64,000 nt of DNA from Streptomyces sp. SUK 48 (GCF_009650765.1 NZ_CP045740.1:5122001-5186000); one strand, 5' to 3'. Positions 20,393 to 32,433 are shown, numbered from the stretch's first letter. A program made the numbers and translations. The notes: generated by a model not told the origin, from the sequence alone.

Positions 20393-20710
20393 ATGGTCAC
20401 CGTGACGTCACCCGCGCCCGTAGAGATCGAACGCACCGAGTCGGCGGAGGAGGTCTTCGCCGTACCCGAGTCCGACGTCCCCTGGGTCACCATCGTGCAC
20501 AACGACCCGGTCAACCTCATGAGCTATGTGACGTACGTCTTCCAGACGTACTTCGGCTACTCCAAGGACAAGGCCACCAAGCTCATGCTCGATGTCCACC
20601 ACAAGGGCCGGGCGGTCGTCTCCAGCGGAACCCGCGAGGAGATGGAACGCGACGTGCAGGCGATGCACGGCTACGGTCTGTGGGCCACCCTCCAGCAGGA
20701 CCGGAAGTAG
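20393..20710 (+). CDS. clpS: ATP-dependent Clp protease adaptor ClpS
   Basis: 105 residues. ClpS binds N-degron substrates and delivers them to ClpA/ClpC-ClpP. The signature '[18 protein letters not shown]' and '[17 protein letters not shown]' are intact. Start candidates are ATG 20393 or GTG 20402 ('TSPAPVEIE'). The DUF2017 gene follows by 12 bp, a pairing seen throughout Streptomyces. Confidence 0.95.
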   Translation: MVTVTSPAPVEIERTESAEEVFAVPESDVPWVTIVHNDPVNLMSYVTYVFQTYFGYSKDKATKLMLDVHHKGRAVVSSGTREEMERDVQAMHGYGLWATLQQDRK

Positions 20711-20722
20711 CGACCCCATCCC

Positions 20723-21328
20723 ATGCCCGGACAATTCGAACCGCTTCCCGGCGGCGGCGCGGCCGTCGCCCTCGACGACGTCGAGATCTCCATCATCCGC
20801 TCGCTGGCCGTCCAGCTCCTGGAGCTGATCGGACCGGGCCCCGGCGAGGACGCCCCCAGCGACCCGCTCGCCGAGCTGTTCGCGGAGGGCCCGAGCGAGC
20901 CGCCCGCCGACCCGGTGCTGCGCCGGCTCTTCCCGGACGCGTACAGCGACCCGGAGAAGGCCCCGGACTCGCCCGCCCAGGCCGAGGAGCGGCGCGCGCA
21001 CTCCGCCGAGTTCCGCCGCTTCACGGAGAACGACCTCCGGGCCGGCAAGCGGGAGAACGCCCTCGCGGTGATCCGCAGCCTCGACGCGCTCGCCCCGGTG
21101 GACGAGGGCGGCGCCGTGCTGAAGCTGTCGCCCGAGGAGTCCCGGCGCTGGCTCGGCTCGCTCAACGATCTGCGCCTCGCGATCGGCTCCCGGCTGGAGA
21201 TCGCGGACGACGACGACACCGAGCTGCTCTACCGGCTCCCCGACGCGGACCCGCGCAAGCCGATGGTGATGGCCTATCTGTGGCTGGGCGGCCTCCAGGA
21301 GACCCTGGTGGCGACTCTCCTGTCGTGA
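20723..21328 (+). CDS. DUF2017 family protein
   Basis: 201 residues, acidic and mostly helical, beginning 'MPGQFEPLPGGGAAVALDDVEISIIR' and ending 'WLGGLQETLVATLLS'. DUF2017 proteins are actinobacterial, lie after clpS and have no proven function. Operon context suggests a link to Clp proteolysis, which is inference. Confidence 0.85.
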   Translation: MPGQFEPLPGGGAAVALDDVEISIIRSLAVQLLELIGPGPGEDAPSDPLAELFAEGPSEPPADPVLRRLFPDAYSDPEKAPDSPAQAEERRAHSAEFRRFTENDLRAGKRENALAVIRSLDALAPVDEGGAVLKLSPEESRRWLGSLNDLRLAIGSRLEIADDDDTELLYRLPDADPRKPMVMAYLWLGGLQETLVATLLS

Positions 21329-21655
21329 TTCCGGTGAGCCCGGCGCTTTGCGTGTTCGCTCAGCGGACGCTCAAATCCGGATAACGATCCCGTCACCGTT
21401 GCGGCCTGGTTTGCCGTATTCACTCGCTCTTTGTCCGCTTTTCCCTGTGAAGCGCGCCACATCCCGACCCCCCGATCACTATTGCGATCGTGATAAATCT
21501 TCACGACCGCCCGGCGAACACCACCCTTGTACGCCGGGTGCGCCACCGAGCCGACGACCGTCGGCCAGGCATGAACTCCATCAATCCGGGGGGATTCGAA
21601 ACCCGGTCCGCGGCCGACAAGAGGCACGGATCGGAATGGAGAAAGGCGCACCACC
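21329..21655. other. Promoter region of the amino-acid permease
   Basis: 327 bases with no gene. It is AT-richer than its surroundings around 21475-21505, where ATCAC and GTGAT half-sites (about 21476 and 21490) form a weak 5-bp inverted repeat. GGAGAAAGG (21635-21645) is the ribosome site of the permease. Confidence 0.45.
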
Positions 21656-23089
21656 ATGACCTCAGCGCAGGTCGACCAGCGTCCCGACGGCCCCGAGTCC
21701 GCGCGGGCGGAGGGCGGCGAGGGCGAGGGTTATCAGCGCGGGCTCGGCTCCCGCCAGATCCAGATGATCGCCATCGGCGGCGCCATCGGCACCGGTCTGT
21801 TCCTCGGGGCGGGCAAGGGCATCTCCAAGGCGGGACCCAGCCTCATCCTGGCGTACGCCATCGCGGGCCTCGTCATCTTCTTCATCATGCGCGCGCTCGG
21901 CGAACTGCTGATGTACCGCCCGGTCTCCGGCTCGTTCTCGGAGTACGCGCGCGAGTTCATCGGCCCCTTCGCGGGCTTCGTCACCGGCTGGACGTACTGG
22001 CTGTTCTGGGTGGTCACCGGCATCACCGAGGTCACCGCCGCGGCCGCCTACATGACGTACTGGTTCGACATACCGCAATGGGCCTCGGCGCTGATCTTCA
22101 CGTTCGTGCTCTACGCCGCCAACCTGATCTCCGTGAAGCTCTTCGGTGAGCTGGAGTTCTGGTTCTCCATGGTCAAGGTGACCGCGATCATCGGCATGAT
22201 CCTGATCTGCGCGGGCATCCTGACGATCGGCTTCTCCGACGCCGGCGACACCGCCTCGGTGAGCCACCTGTGGAACCAGGGCGGCTTCTTCCCGCACGGC
22301 ATCGGCGGCACCCTGATGACGCTCCAGATGGTCATGTTCGCCTTCCTCGCCGTCGAGCTGGTCGGTGTGACCGCGGGCGAGTCCAAGGACCCCAAGAAGG
22401 TCCTGCCCAAGGCGATCAACACCGTGCCGTGGCGGATCGCCGTCTTCTACGTCGGCGCGCTGATCATGATCCTCTCGGTGGTGCCGTGGACCGAGTTCCA
22501 CCCGGGGGTGAGCCCCTTCGTGGCCGCCTTCCAGAAGATGGGCCTGTCGGTCGGCGCCGGCATCGTCAACTTCGTGGTCCTCACCGCCGCGCTCTCCTCC
22601 TGCAACTCCGGTATGTACTCCACCGGCCGCATGCTGCGTGACCTGGCGCTCAACGGGCAGGGCCCCCAGCTGTTCACCCGGCTGACGCGCAGCGGCACCC
22701 CGCTCGTCGGCACCACGTTCTCCGCCGCGCTGATGCTCGTCGGTGTCTGGATCAACTACCAGTGGCCGGGCAAGGCGTTCGACTACGTCGTCTCCTTCGC
22801 GACCATCTCCGGCATGTGGGCGTGGATCGTCATCCTGGTCTGCCACATCCGCTACCGCAGGGCGTCCGACCGCGGGCTGCTGCCCCGCTCGGAGTTCCCG
22901 GCCCCCGGCGCCCCTTACGCCAGCGTGCTCTCCCTGCTGTTCATCGGCATGGTGATCGTGCTGATGGGCATCGACAAGGACGCCCGGGTCTCGCTGTACT
23001 GCGCGCCGCTGTGGGGTGCGATCCTCGGCGTCTCCTACGCGGTGCTCAAGCGCCGCAACCCGGAGGCCGCGGCCTTCGCCAAGCGCTGA
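21656..23089 (+). CDS. APC-superfamily amino-acid permease (AAT family)
   Basis: 477 residues and about 12 hydrophobic helices. The first helix carries 'IAIGGAIGTGLFLGAGKGI', the substrate/Na+-site signature of AAT permeases such as GabP, CycA and AnsP. Also seen are 'MRALGELLMYRPVSGSFSEYA' and 'SSCNSGMYSTGRMLRDLA'. It imports an amino acid by proton symport; specificity cannot be set from sequence, although D-serine/D-alanine/glycine or GABA-type carriers fit best. Its long upstream gap implies separate regulation. Confidence 0.9.
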   Translation: MTSAQVDQRPDGPESARAEGGEGEGYQRGLGSRQIQMIAIGGAIGTGLFLGAGKGISKAGPSLILAYAIAGLVIFFIMRALGELLMYRPVSGSFSEYAREFIGPFAGFVTGWTYWLFWVVTGITEVTAAAAYMTYWFDIPQWASALIFTFVLYAANLISVKLFGELEFWFSMVKVTAIIGMILICAGILTIGFSDAGDTASVSHLWNQGGFFPHGIGGTLMTLQMVMFAFLAVELVGVTAGESKDPKKVLPKAINTVPWRIAVFYVGALIMILSVVPWTEFHPGVSPFVAAFQKMGLSVGAGIVNFVVLTAALSSCNSGMYSTGRMLRDLALNGQGPQLFTRLTRSGTPLVGTTFSAALMLVGVWINYQWPGKAFDYVVSFATISGMWAWIVILVCHIRYRRASDRGLLPRSEFPAPGAPYASVLSLLFIGMVIVLMGIDKDARVSLYCAPLWGAILGVSYAVLKRRNPEAAAFAKR

Positions 23090-23233
23090 CGCCACCGCCG
23101 GACCCCCACCGGGACGTCCGGCCGTCGGGAGCACTCGTGGCGCCCTCGGCGGCCGCCGCTCAGGACGTCCAGCATGCGGGCCGTCTCGTACCATCCCTCG
23201 GTACGAGGCGGCCCTCTGCTTATCCTGGCCCCC

Positions 23234-23656
23234 ATGCTGACCATCACCCAGGCCCTGTACGACCAGATCGTCGCCCACGCCCGCAAGGACCACCCCGACG
23301 AGGCGTGCGGCATCGTCGCGGGCCCGGCCGGCTCGGACCGCCCCGAGCGGTTCGTCGCGATGCTGAACGCGGCCATGTCGCCGACCTTCTACGAGTTCGA
23401 CTCCGGCGATCTGCTCAGGCTCTACCGCGAGCTCGACGACCGCGACGAGGAGCCGGTGGTCATCTACCACTCGCACACCGCGACCGAGGCGTACCCCTCG
23501 CGCACGGACATCTCGTACGCCAATGAGCCCGGTGCCCACTACGTCCTGGTGTCCACCGCGGACACGGACGGCCTCGGCGACTTCCAGTTCCGGTCCTTCC
23601 GGATCGTGGACGGAGAGGTCACCGAGGAGGAGGTCAGGGTCGTCGAAACCTACTGA
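23234..23656 (+). CDS. mec: JAMM/MPN metalloprotease Mec, CysO-processing
   Basis: 140 residues from ATG 23234. The JAMM zinc site is complete: E23 in 'DEACGI' and H79-x-H81 followed by S89 and D92. In Mycobacterium tuberculosis the Mec-CysO-CysM set makes cysteine: CysM adds O-phosphoserine-derived alanine to CysO thiocarboxylate, and Mec cleaves cysteine from CysO. The same three genes follow here in order. Because this CysO has two residues after the diglycine, Mec may also trim that tail. Confidence 0.9.
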   Translation: MLTITQALYDQIVAHARKDHPDEACGIVAGPAGSDRPERFVAMLNAAMSPTFYEFDSGDLLRLYRELDDRDEEPVVIYHSHTATEAYPSRTDISYANEPGAHYVLVSTADTDGLGDFQFRSFRIVDGEVTEEEVRVVETY

Positions 23657-23735
23657 TCTCAGCATGCGACCGGGATTCATCCGACAGGTGAGATCACATT
23701 CCGGTCCGCTGACCGGGAATCGATACGATGAGCCC

Positions 23736-23771
23736 ATGGTTACGACTGTGGTGCGCGCCCTCGGCTTCTGA
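23736..23771 (+). CDS. Possible 11-residue leader peptide upstream of cysO
   Basis: An ATG at 23736 opens an 11-codon frame (MVTTVVRALGF) ending at TGA 23771, between mec and cysO. It contains no cysteine codon, so it is not a classical cysteine attenuator. No strong ribosome site is visible. It is listed because short peptides often precede sulfur genes in actinobacteria; it may be untranslated. Confidence 0.25.
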   Translation: MVTTVVRALGF

Positions 23772-23842
23772 CGGTGGCGCGTCCCTCGGCCGACGTACCG
23801 AGCCCGCAGCCCCCGAAGACCCTTCCGACAGGAGCCCGCACC

Positions 23843-25088
<1,246 letters not shown>

Positions 25089-25134
25089 TTTCCGGGGCAC
25101 AAGTTTCGGCCGAGTCACGTCTCAAGTGATCACC

Positions 25135-25156
25135 AGCCCCCTCTCACGAGGGGGCT
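25135..25156 (+). terminator. Terminator after cysM
   Basis: Perfect 9-bp stem AGCCCCCTC/GAGGGGGCT with a TCAC tetraloop, 47 bases past the cysM stop. Confidence 0.9.
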
Positions 25157-25369
25157 AAGCCGTTCCTATGGGGAAGCAAAGAAATCCTTCCGGCACTGCC
25201 CGGTGGTCGGTTTCCGGGGCTACGTTCCTCCCGCACCCTGTCATGTCACGCTCAGTCGGCATGAGGTGTGCCTGAATGTCATGCTCATGACTGCGTGGTC
25301 GCCGCTACGCGCGTCACGGGCTGCCAACCAGTGCGAGAAACCCCACTTCCCGATGGAGGCAGTACCCAC

Positions 25370-27460
25370 ATGCGTGAGTCACGCCCGAGCGGACGAACCC
25401 GAAGTGCGCGAAGACTTCTGGCCGTCGCCTTCCCCGCTCTCTCCCTGACCGTCGCCGGATTCGCCGCCGCGCCGACGGCCGGCGCGGTCCAGCCCGCCGT
25501 CGCGGCCCACCCGCAGACCAGCAAGGTCACCACGAACAACAAGGCGCTGACCGCCCCCCAGCGGCAGACCTTCCACGCGACCGGCAAGGCCGGGCAGAAG
25601 GTCCCCACGACCCACGTGTGCGCCACGGACCACACGCCGGGCCACGCGTCCTGCTTCGCCCAGCGCCGCACGGACATCAAGCAGCAGCTGGCCGCGGCGA
25701 TCACGCCCAACGCCACGCCCTCCGGCCTCTCCCCGGCCAACCTGCACAGCGCCTACAACCTGCCCACCTCGGCCGGTTCGGGCATGACCGTGGGCATCGT
25801 CGACGCCTTCAACGACCCCAACGCCGAGTCGGACCTGGCCACCTACCGGTCCCAGTACGGCCTCTCCGCCTGCACCAAGGCCAACGGCTGTTTCAAGCAG
25901 GTCAGCCAGACCGGCTCCACCACCTCGCTGCCGACCAACGACAGCGGCTGGGCCGGCGAAGAGATGCTCGACATCGACATGGTCAGCGCGGTCTGCCCGA
26001 ACTGCAACATCGTGCTGGTCGAGGCCAGTTCGGCGAACGACACCGACCTCGGCGTGGCCGAGAACGAGGCCGTCTCGCTCGGCGCCAAGTTCGTCTCCAA
26101 CAGCTGGGGCGGCTCCGAGGACTCCTCGCAGACCAGCGAGGACACCCAGTACTTCAAGCACCCGGGCGTCGCGATCACCGTCTCCGCCGGTGACGAGGGC
26201 TACGGTGCCGAGTACCCGGCGACCTCCCAGTACGTGACCGCCGTCGGCGGTACCGCCCTCACCACCGCCTCCAACTCCCGTGGCTGGAGCGAGTCGGTGT
26301 GGAACACCAGCTCCACCGAGGGCACCGGCTCCGGCTGCTCGGCGTACGACCCGAAGCCGAGCTGGCAGACCGACACGGGCTGCGCCAAGCGCATGGAGTC
26401 CGACGTCTCCGCGGTCGCCGACCCGGCCACCGGTGTCGCGGTCTACGACACCTACGGCGGCAGCGGCTGGGCGGTCTACGGCGGCACCAGCGCCTCCTCG
26501 CCGATCATCGCCAGCGTCTACGCGCTCGCGGGCACCCCGGGCTCCGGCGACTACCCGGCGAAGTACCCCTACAGCCACACCGGCAACCTGAACGACGTGA
26601 CGAGCGGCTCCAACGGCTCCTGCTCCACGGCGTACTTCTGCAAGGCGCAGACCGGCTACGACGGTCCGACCGGCTGGGGCACCCCGAACGGCACCGCGGC
26701 CTTCACCTCGGGCGGCGGTACCGGCGGCAACACCGTCTCCGTGACCAACCCGGGCAGCCAGTCCACCACGACCGGCAGCTCCGTCAGCCTCTCCGTCAAG
26801 GCTTCCGACAGCGCGGGCGCGGCCCTGACCTACAGCGCCTCCGGCCTGCCCACCGGCCTGTCGATCAACAGCTCCACCGGCGTGATCTCCGGTACCGCGT
26901 CCACCGCGGGCACCTACCAGGTCACCGTCACCGCGACCGACTCCACCGGCGCGACCGGCTCCACCTCCTTCACCTGGACCGTGGGCACCGGCGGCGGTGG
27001 CGGCGGCTGCACCTCCTCGCAGCTGCTCGCCAACCCGGGCTTCGAGTCGGGCAACACCGGCTGGACCGCCTCCAGCGGCGTCATCACCAACGACTCCGGT
27101 GAGGCCGCGCACGGCGGCTCGTACAAGGCGTGGATGGACGGCTACGGCACCTCGCACACCGACACCGTGTCCCAGTCGGTGACGATCCCCGCGGGCTGCA
27201 AGGCGACCCTCTCCTTCTACCTGCACGTCGACACCGCCGAGACCAGCACCAGCACCGCGTACGACAAGCTGACGGTCACCGCCGGTTCGACCACCCTCGC
27301 GACCTACTCGAACCTGAACAAGTCGACGGGTTACGTCCAGAAGACCTTCGACCTGTCCTCGCTGGCGGGCCAGACGGTCACCCTGAAGTTCAACGGCGTG
27401 GAGGACTCCTCGCTCCAGACCAGCTTCGTCGTGGACGACACGTCCCTGACCACCAGCTGA
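25370..27460 (+). CDS. Secreted S53 (sedolisin-type) serine protease with Ig-like and carbohydrate-binding-like domains
   Basis: 696 residues from ATG 25370, with GGAGG upstream. A twin-arginine-like basic signal peptide is followed by a short propeptide. The sedolisin core has the catalytic E/D pair in '[12 protein letters not shown]' (about residues 197-203), oxyanion region 'VSNSWGGSE', catalytic serine in 'GGTSASSP' (about 373) and calcium loop 'DVTSGSNG'. A putative Ig (He_PIG) domain begins at 'VSVTNPGSQ'. A glycine linker then leads to a C-terminal jelly-roll starting '[11 protein letters not shown]', of the type that binds carbohydrate or caps proteases. It degrades extracellular protein at acid or neutral pH. 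Terminators lie on both sides, so it is monocistronic. Confidence 0.93.
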   Translation: MRESRPSGRTRSARRLLAVAFPALSLTVAGFAAAPTAGAVQPAVAAHPQTSKVTTNNKALTAPQRQTFHATGKAGQKVPTTHVCATDHTPGHASCFAQRRTDIKQQLAAAITPNATPSGLSPANLHSAYNLPTSAGSGMTVGIVDAFNDPNAESDLATYRSQYGLSACTKANGCFKQVSQTGSTTSLPTNDSGWAGEEMLDIDMVSAVCPNCNIVLVEASSANDTDLGVAENEAVSLGAKFVSNSWGGSEDSSQTSEDTQYFKHPGVAITVSAGDEGYGAEYPATSQYVTAVGGTALTTASNSRGWSESVWNTSSTEGTGSGCSAYDPKPSWQTDTGCAKRMESDVSAVADPATGVAVYDTYGGSGWAVYGGTSASSPIIASVYALAGTPGSGDYPAKYPYSHTGNLNDVTSGSNGSCSTAYFCKAQTGYDGPTGWGTPNGTAAFTSGGGTGGNTVSVTNPGSQSTTTGSSVSLSVKASDSAGAALTYSASGLPTGLSINSSTGVISGTASTAGTYQVTVTATDSTGATGSTSFTWTVGTGGGGGGCTSSQLLANPGFESGNTGWTASSGVITNDSGEAAHGGSYKAWMDGYGTSHTDTVSQSVTIPAGCKATLSFYLHVDTAETSTSTAYDKLTVTAGSTTLATYSNLNKSTGYVQKTFDLSSLAGQTVTLKFNGVEDSSLQTSFVVDDTSLTTS

Positions 27461-27487
27461 TCACCCGCACCACCTGAACCACCCTGC

Positions 27488-27519
27488 GATCCCGCACGCG
27501 GAACTCCGCGTGCGGGATC
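27488..27519 (+). terminator. Terminator after the S53 protease
   Basis: Perfect 15-bp arms (27488-27502 and 27505-27519) are separated by two bases, giving an almost unlooped hairpin 28 bases after the stop. Confidence 0.9.
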
Positions 27520-27568
27520 CGTTCGTTGGCCGGTCCTTTGCCCGCCGTTCGTTGGCCGGTCCTTTGCC
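27520..27568 (+). repeat. Two 23-bp direct repeats directly after the terminator
   Basis: CGTTCGTTGGCCGGTCCTTT-plus-GCC occurs at 27520-27542 and identically at 27546-27568 with a 3-bp spacer (period 26). It lies between the S53 terminator and the lipoprotein gene. Confidence 0.8.
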
Positions 27569-27654
27569 AGCCGGCGGGATCCGATCGGGGCCGCGGTACG
27601 TCCCATCCGTACCAGGCGGGCCAACCGGCGGCCCCGCAGAAAGGCGGTCCCCCC

Positions 27655-28089
27655 ATGCGCCGTACGACACTTCTCGCCCTCGCGGCCACCCCCCTGCTCC
27701 TCGCGGGCTGCGGCACCCACACCAGCTCCACCGGCAGCGGCAAGGTCTCCCCGGCCCCCGGCGGCCCGGTGTGCCGGAACGCGGTGCGCCTGACGGCGGC
27801 CGACAGCGGTCGTACCGTCTGCGTGGCCAAGGGCGGAGAGGTACGGCTCAGCCTCGGCGGCACGAAGGAACGCCCCTGGAAGCCGGTCACCGTCACCGGC
27901 GGCGCCCTCAAGGCGATCAACTCCGGCCTCGTCGTCCGGCCGGGCGGTGCCGAGGCCGCCTACCACGCGAGCGCGTCGGGCACCGGGAAGCTGACGTCCT
28001 CCCGCCCGATGTGCGCGACCGCTCCCGGCCAGATGTCCTGCAAGGGCATCCAGGAGTGGACGGTCACCGTGACGGTGAAGAGCGGCTGA
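27655..28089 (+). CDS. Small secreted lipoprotein of unknown function
   Basis: 144 residues from ATG 27655. The signal peptide ends in the lipobox 'LLAGC' (cysteine about residue 18), so the protein is lipid-anchored outside the membrane. The mature part is a compact all-beta pattern with paired cysteines ('VCRNAV', 'TVCVAKGGEVRLSLGG', 'MCATAPGQMSCKG'). It is probably an immunoglobulin-like or inhibitor fold, which is inference. No partner gene is evident. Confidence 0.75.
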   Translation: MRRTTLLALAATPLLLAGCGTHTSSTGSGKVSPAPGGPVCRNAVRLTAADSGRTVCVAKGGEVRLSLGGTKERPWKPVTVTGGALKAINSGLVVRPGGAEAAYHASASGTGKLTSSRPMCATAPGQMSCKGIQEWTVTVTVKSG

Positions 28090-28141
28090 CCCTCTTCTTC
28101 CGGCTCTGCCGGCTCTGCCGGCTCTGCCGGTACGACCGGTT

Positions 28142-28615
28142 CTACCGGGCGAGGTGGCGCACCTGGTCCCACAGGACCGGGTCGACCACCCCCACCCGGC
28201 GGCGGAAGTCGCCGACCGGCACCTCGCGCAGCTCGTCGGTCTGGAGGAAGCTCGGGCGGCCCTGCGCGTCGCCCACCGCGCCGGGCGGCAGCGGGATCAC
28301 CCCGGCGCGCTCGTCGTGGTACTTGGTGGTGATCTTCGCGACCGTGGCCCGGTCACCGCGCACGGCCAGCACCAGACAGGGCCGGTCCTTGACCTCGGCG
28401 CGGTCCTCGTAGGGCACGTTCGCCCACCAGATGTCACCCGGCGACGGGCGCCCGCCGCGCGGCGGCGCCGCGTGCCGCTCCCGGGTGCCCGCGCGGCCCG
28501 GCGGCCGCGACCGCCGCCCGGCGGGCCGGCGCCCGCGGCCCCAGCCGTCGATGACCGTGGCCACCAGCGCGAGCAGCACCACCGCGGCGAGCGCCAGCCA
28601 CCAGGACGTGTCCAT
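28142..28615 (-). CDS. PemK/MazF-like toxin-fold protein with N-terminal membrane anchor
   Basis: 157 residues. The first 22 residues form a hydrophobic anchor ('WWLALAAVVLLALVATVI') and a basic disordered stretch follows to about residue 55. The C-terminal 100 residues have the MazF/PemK fold: 'PGDIWWANVPYED', 'KDRPCLVLAV', 'ATVAKITTKYH', 'SFLQTDELREVPVGDFRRRVG'. MazF toxins cut mRNA, but this copy has no antitoxin gene beside it and is membrane-tethered. It may therefore be a domesticated RNase or RNA/DNA-binding protein. Confidence 0.75.
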   Translation of the reverse strand: MDTSWWLALAAVVLLALVATVIDGWGRGRRPAGRRSRPPGRAGTRERHAAPPRGGRPSPGDIWWANVPYEDRAEVKDRPCLVLAVRGDRATVAKITTKYHDERAGVIPLPPGAVGDAQGRPSFLQTDELREVPVGDFRRRVGVVDPVLWDQVRHLAR

Positions 28616-28862
28616 ACGACGACGTTACCGGCGCGCGGCGCGGGGCGCGCGCCCTTGTGCGAATCCCGTGCGCCCCGGGCACCAGCCGAACCGGTGACAG
28701 CACAGGTGAGTTCGCCCACAACGGCCCCTGGCAGAGGAGCGACCCGCGCCCGGGCGCCGTACGCTCGACGGACCGCACGACCCCCGTCAGCCCTTTTCGA
28801 GGTTCCTCGGCTCCGTGAGGACCCTCGGCCCACCTGTCTTCGCCTACGGAGGTTTCTGCTTC

Positions 28863-29615
28863 ATGAAGCTCACCGTCGTCGGCTGCTCGGGGTCGTTCCC
28901 GTCCGCGGAATCGGCCTGCTCGAGCTACCTCGTCGAGGCCGACGGCTTCCGGCTGCTTCTCGACATGGGCAACGGCGCCCTGGGCGAGTTGCAGCGCCAC
29001 TGCGGTCTCTACGACCTCGACGCGATCTTCCTCAGCCATCTGCACGCCGATCACTGCATCGACATGCTCGGGTATTTCGTCGCGCGCTACTACCGCCATG
29101 ACGGCGGGCGCTGCGCGGCGCTGCCGGTCTACGGCCCCGAGCGCACCGAGCACCGTCTGACCACGGCGCACGGCGACACGCCTTCCGCCTCCTCGATGAG
29201 CGAGGTCTTCGACTTCCGCACCGTCAAGCCGGCCACGTTCGAGATCGGCCCCTTCACGGTGCACACCGACCGGGTCCGCCATCCCGTGGAGGCGTTCGGC
29301 ATCCGGATCGAGCACGCGGGCAGGTCCCTCACCTACTCCGGGGACACCGGGGTCACCCCCGTACTGGACGAGCTGGCCCGGGACACCGACCTGTTCCTGT
29401 GCGAGGCCGCGTTCACGTACGGCAAGGAGGACATCCCCGACCTCCACCTCAACGGCCGCGAGGCCGGCGAGACCGCCACCCGCGCCGCCGCCCGCCGCCT
29501 GGTCCTGACCCACATCGCCCCCTGGACCGACCCGGAGGTCAACCTCCGCGACGCCCGCGCGGCCTTCGCGGGTCCGGTGGAACTGGCGGCCCGGGGCGCG
29601 GTGTACGAGATCTGA
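28863..29615 (+). CDS. MBL-fold metallo-hydrolase (RNase Z / ComEC-like class)
   Basis: 250 residues from ATG 28863. The metallo-beta-lactamase motif is 'FLSHLHADHCIDM', with a further metal ligand region 'YSGDTGVTP' and 'LVLTHIAPW'. The fold acts on phosphodiesters or similar esters; the substrate is unknown. In other Streptomyces it lies near rph and rdgB, and here the PTS block separates it from rph. Its terminator (29634) is shared with the convergent nagE2. Confidence 0.88.
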   Translation: MKLTVVGCSGSFPSAESACSSYLVEADGFRLLLDMGNGALGELQRHCGLYDLDAIFLSHLHADHCIDMLGYFVARYYRHDGGRCAALPVYGPERTEHRLTTAHGDTPSASSMSEVFDFRTVKPATFEIGPFTVHTDRVRHPVEAFGIRIEHAGRSLTYSGDTGVTPVLDELARDTDLFLCEAAFTYGKEDIPDLHLNGREAGETATRAAARRLVLTHIAPWTDPEVNLRDARAAFAGPVELAARGAVYEI

Positions 29616-29633
29616 GGGACGGTACGCACGACA

Positions 29634-29676
29634 GGCCGAGGGCCCCGGAACCCTGCTGGTTCCGGGGCCCTCGGCC
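29634..29676. terminator. Bidirectional terminator between MBL gene and nagE2
   Basis: Perfect 19-bp stem (29634-29652 and 29658-29676) with loop CTGCT between two convergent genes. Confidence 0.95.
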
Positions 29677-29686
29677 TGCGCGGGTG

Positions 29687-30952
<1,266 letters not shown>

Positions 30953-31009
30953 GTGTTCCTCCAGTAGGCAAGGCGCCGCCCGGGAACCATGGAAGGGGAC
31001 GGCAGCGTC

Positions 31010-31025
31010 TCTGGTCTACACCACT
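31010..31025 (-). promoter_or_regulatory. dre site (DasR operator), distal copy upstream of nagE2
   Basis: TCTGGTCTACACCACT is a near match to the palindromic DasR element ACTGGTCTAGACCAGT. It lies 58 bases upstream of the nagE2 start. DasR represses nag genes until GlcN-6-phosphate accumulates. Confidence 0.8.
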
Positions 31026-31026
31026 T

Positions 31027-31042
31027 ACTGGTGTAGACCTGT
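31027..31042 (-). promoter_or_regulatory. dre site (DasR operator), second copy upstream of nagE2
   Basis: ACTGGTGTAGACCTGT matches the DasR consensus at 14 of 16 positions. One base separates it from the preceding site, so the two operators form a tandem pair. Confidence 0.88.
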
Positions 31043-31140
31043 TGTAGCACGATGAAGGCGCCGTAAGGAACCACGAATTCCGCGACCGGAACGCTACGCG
31101 CCGTGCAGGCCAGGGCGGCCGCGGGGGCGGGCCGCGGAGG

Positions 31141-32433
31141 TCAGAGTCCGGTCACGTCCTCGACCTCCGCCTCGGGCTCGCGGCCCGGGGTCTTGAGGTC
31201 GAACCGGGTGATGGCGAAGCGGAAGACGGCGTAGTAGACCACCGCGAAGCACAGGCCGATCGGGATGATCAGCCACGGCTTGGTCGCCAGATGCCAGTTG
31301 ATGACGTAGTCGATCAGCCCCGCCGAGAAGCTGAAGCCGTCGTGCACCCCGAGCGCCCACGTCAGCGCCATCGACACCCCGGTCAGCACCGCGTGGACCG
31401 CGTACAGGACCGGCGCGATGAACATGAACGAGTACTCGATCGGCTCGGTGATCCCGGTGACGAACGACGTCAGCGCCACCGACAGCATCAGGCCGCCGAC
31501 CTCCTTGCGGCGGTGCGGCTTGGCGCAGTGCGTGATGGCCAGCGCCGCCGCCGGCAGCGCGAACATCATGATCGGGAAGAAGCCCGAGGTGAACTGCCCC
31601 GCGTGCGGATCGCCCGCCAGGAACATGCTGATGTCACCGTGCACCACCGTCCCGTCCGGCTGGGTGTAACTGCCGAACTGGAACCAGAGCGGCACGTTCA
31701 GGAACTGGTGCAGGCCCACCACCAGCAGCGCCCGGTTGGTGACCCCGAACAGCCCGGCGCCCCACGCCCCCGCCGCGTGCAGCCAGCGGCCGAAGCTCTC
31801 CAGCCCCGCCCCGACCGGCGGCCACACCCACAGACACAGCGCCGCGAACAGGATGGCCGCGAACGCCATCAGGATCGGCACCAGACGGCGCCCGTTGAAG
31901 AAGCCCAGCCAGTCCACCAGCCGCGTCCGGTGGAACCGCGCCCACAGGAACGCGGCCAGCAGACCCAGCACGATCCCGCCGAAGACCCCCGGGTTCTGGA
32001 AGGTGAACGCCGCAACCGTCCCGTCCCCGGCCCGGCAGCCCACCCCCGGCAGCACCGTCGAACCGCCCGGGCAGTCCTGCGGGAACTGGTGCAGCACCCC
32101 GTAGTAGACGAGGAAGCCCGCGATGGCCGCGAGCGCCGTGGAACCGTCCGCCTTCCTCGCCATCCCGATCGCCACGCCGACACAGAACAGCAGCGGCAGC
32201 CCCAGCGAACCGTCCAGCAGCGCCCCGCCCGCACCCCGCATCACCTTCGCGACCGTCGTCCAGCCCAGCCCGTCCGCGCCCACCACACCCTGCTGCCCGA
32301 GCCCGATCAGCAGCCCCGCCGCCGGCAGCACCGCGATCGGCAGCTGAAGGCTGCGCCCCATCTTCTGCAGGCCCTGGAACAGCCGGCCCCAGCGCTCCCG
32401 CGCCACGTTCCCCGGCGCGCTCCCCTCGCTCAT
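31141..32433 (-). CDS. nagE1: PTS EIIC component for N-acetylglucosamine, NagE1-type
   Basis: 430 residues, paralogous to the downstream NagE2 along its whole length: 'GRSLQLPIAVLPAAGLLIGLGQQ', 'FGVTNRALLVVGLHQFLNVPLW', 'VTGITEPIEYSFMFIAPVLY'. A longer periplasmic loop (about residues 110-140, 'PQDCPGGSTVLPGVGC') has two cysteines not present in NagE2. It faces divergently from nagF over a shared dre site, as in S. coelicolor SCO2905/SCO2906. It is 188 bp upstream of nagE2 with separate control elements between. Confidence 0.92.
   Translation of the reverse strand: MSEGSAPGNVARERWGRLFQGLQKMGRSLQLPIAVLPAAGLLIGLGQQGVVGADGLGWTTVAKVMRGAGGALLDGSLGLPLLFCVGVAIGMARKADGSTALAAIAGFLVYYGVLHQFPQDCPGGSTVLPGVGCRAGDGTVAAFTFQNPGVFGGIVLGLLAAFLWARFHRTRLVDWLGFFNGRRLVPILMAFAAILFAALCLWVWPPVGAGLESFGRWLHAAGAWGAGLFGVTNRALLVVGLHQFLNVPLWFQFGSYTQPDGTVVHGDISMFLAGDPHAGQFTSGFFPIMMFALPAAALAITHCAKPHRRKEVGGLMLSVALTSFVTGITEPIEYSFMFIAPVLYAVHAVLTGVSMALTWALGVHDGFSFSAGLIDYVINWHLATKPWLIIPIGLCFAVVYYAVFRFAITRFDLKTPGREPEAEVEDVTGL

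Noticed and set aside
23728..23790. Cysteine-containing frame (MSPWLRLWC...) as a cysteine-attenuation leader
   Set aside because: It overlaps the 11-codon frame, has a single cysteine codon, no short stop and no terminator/antiterminator structure before cysO.
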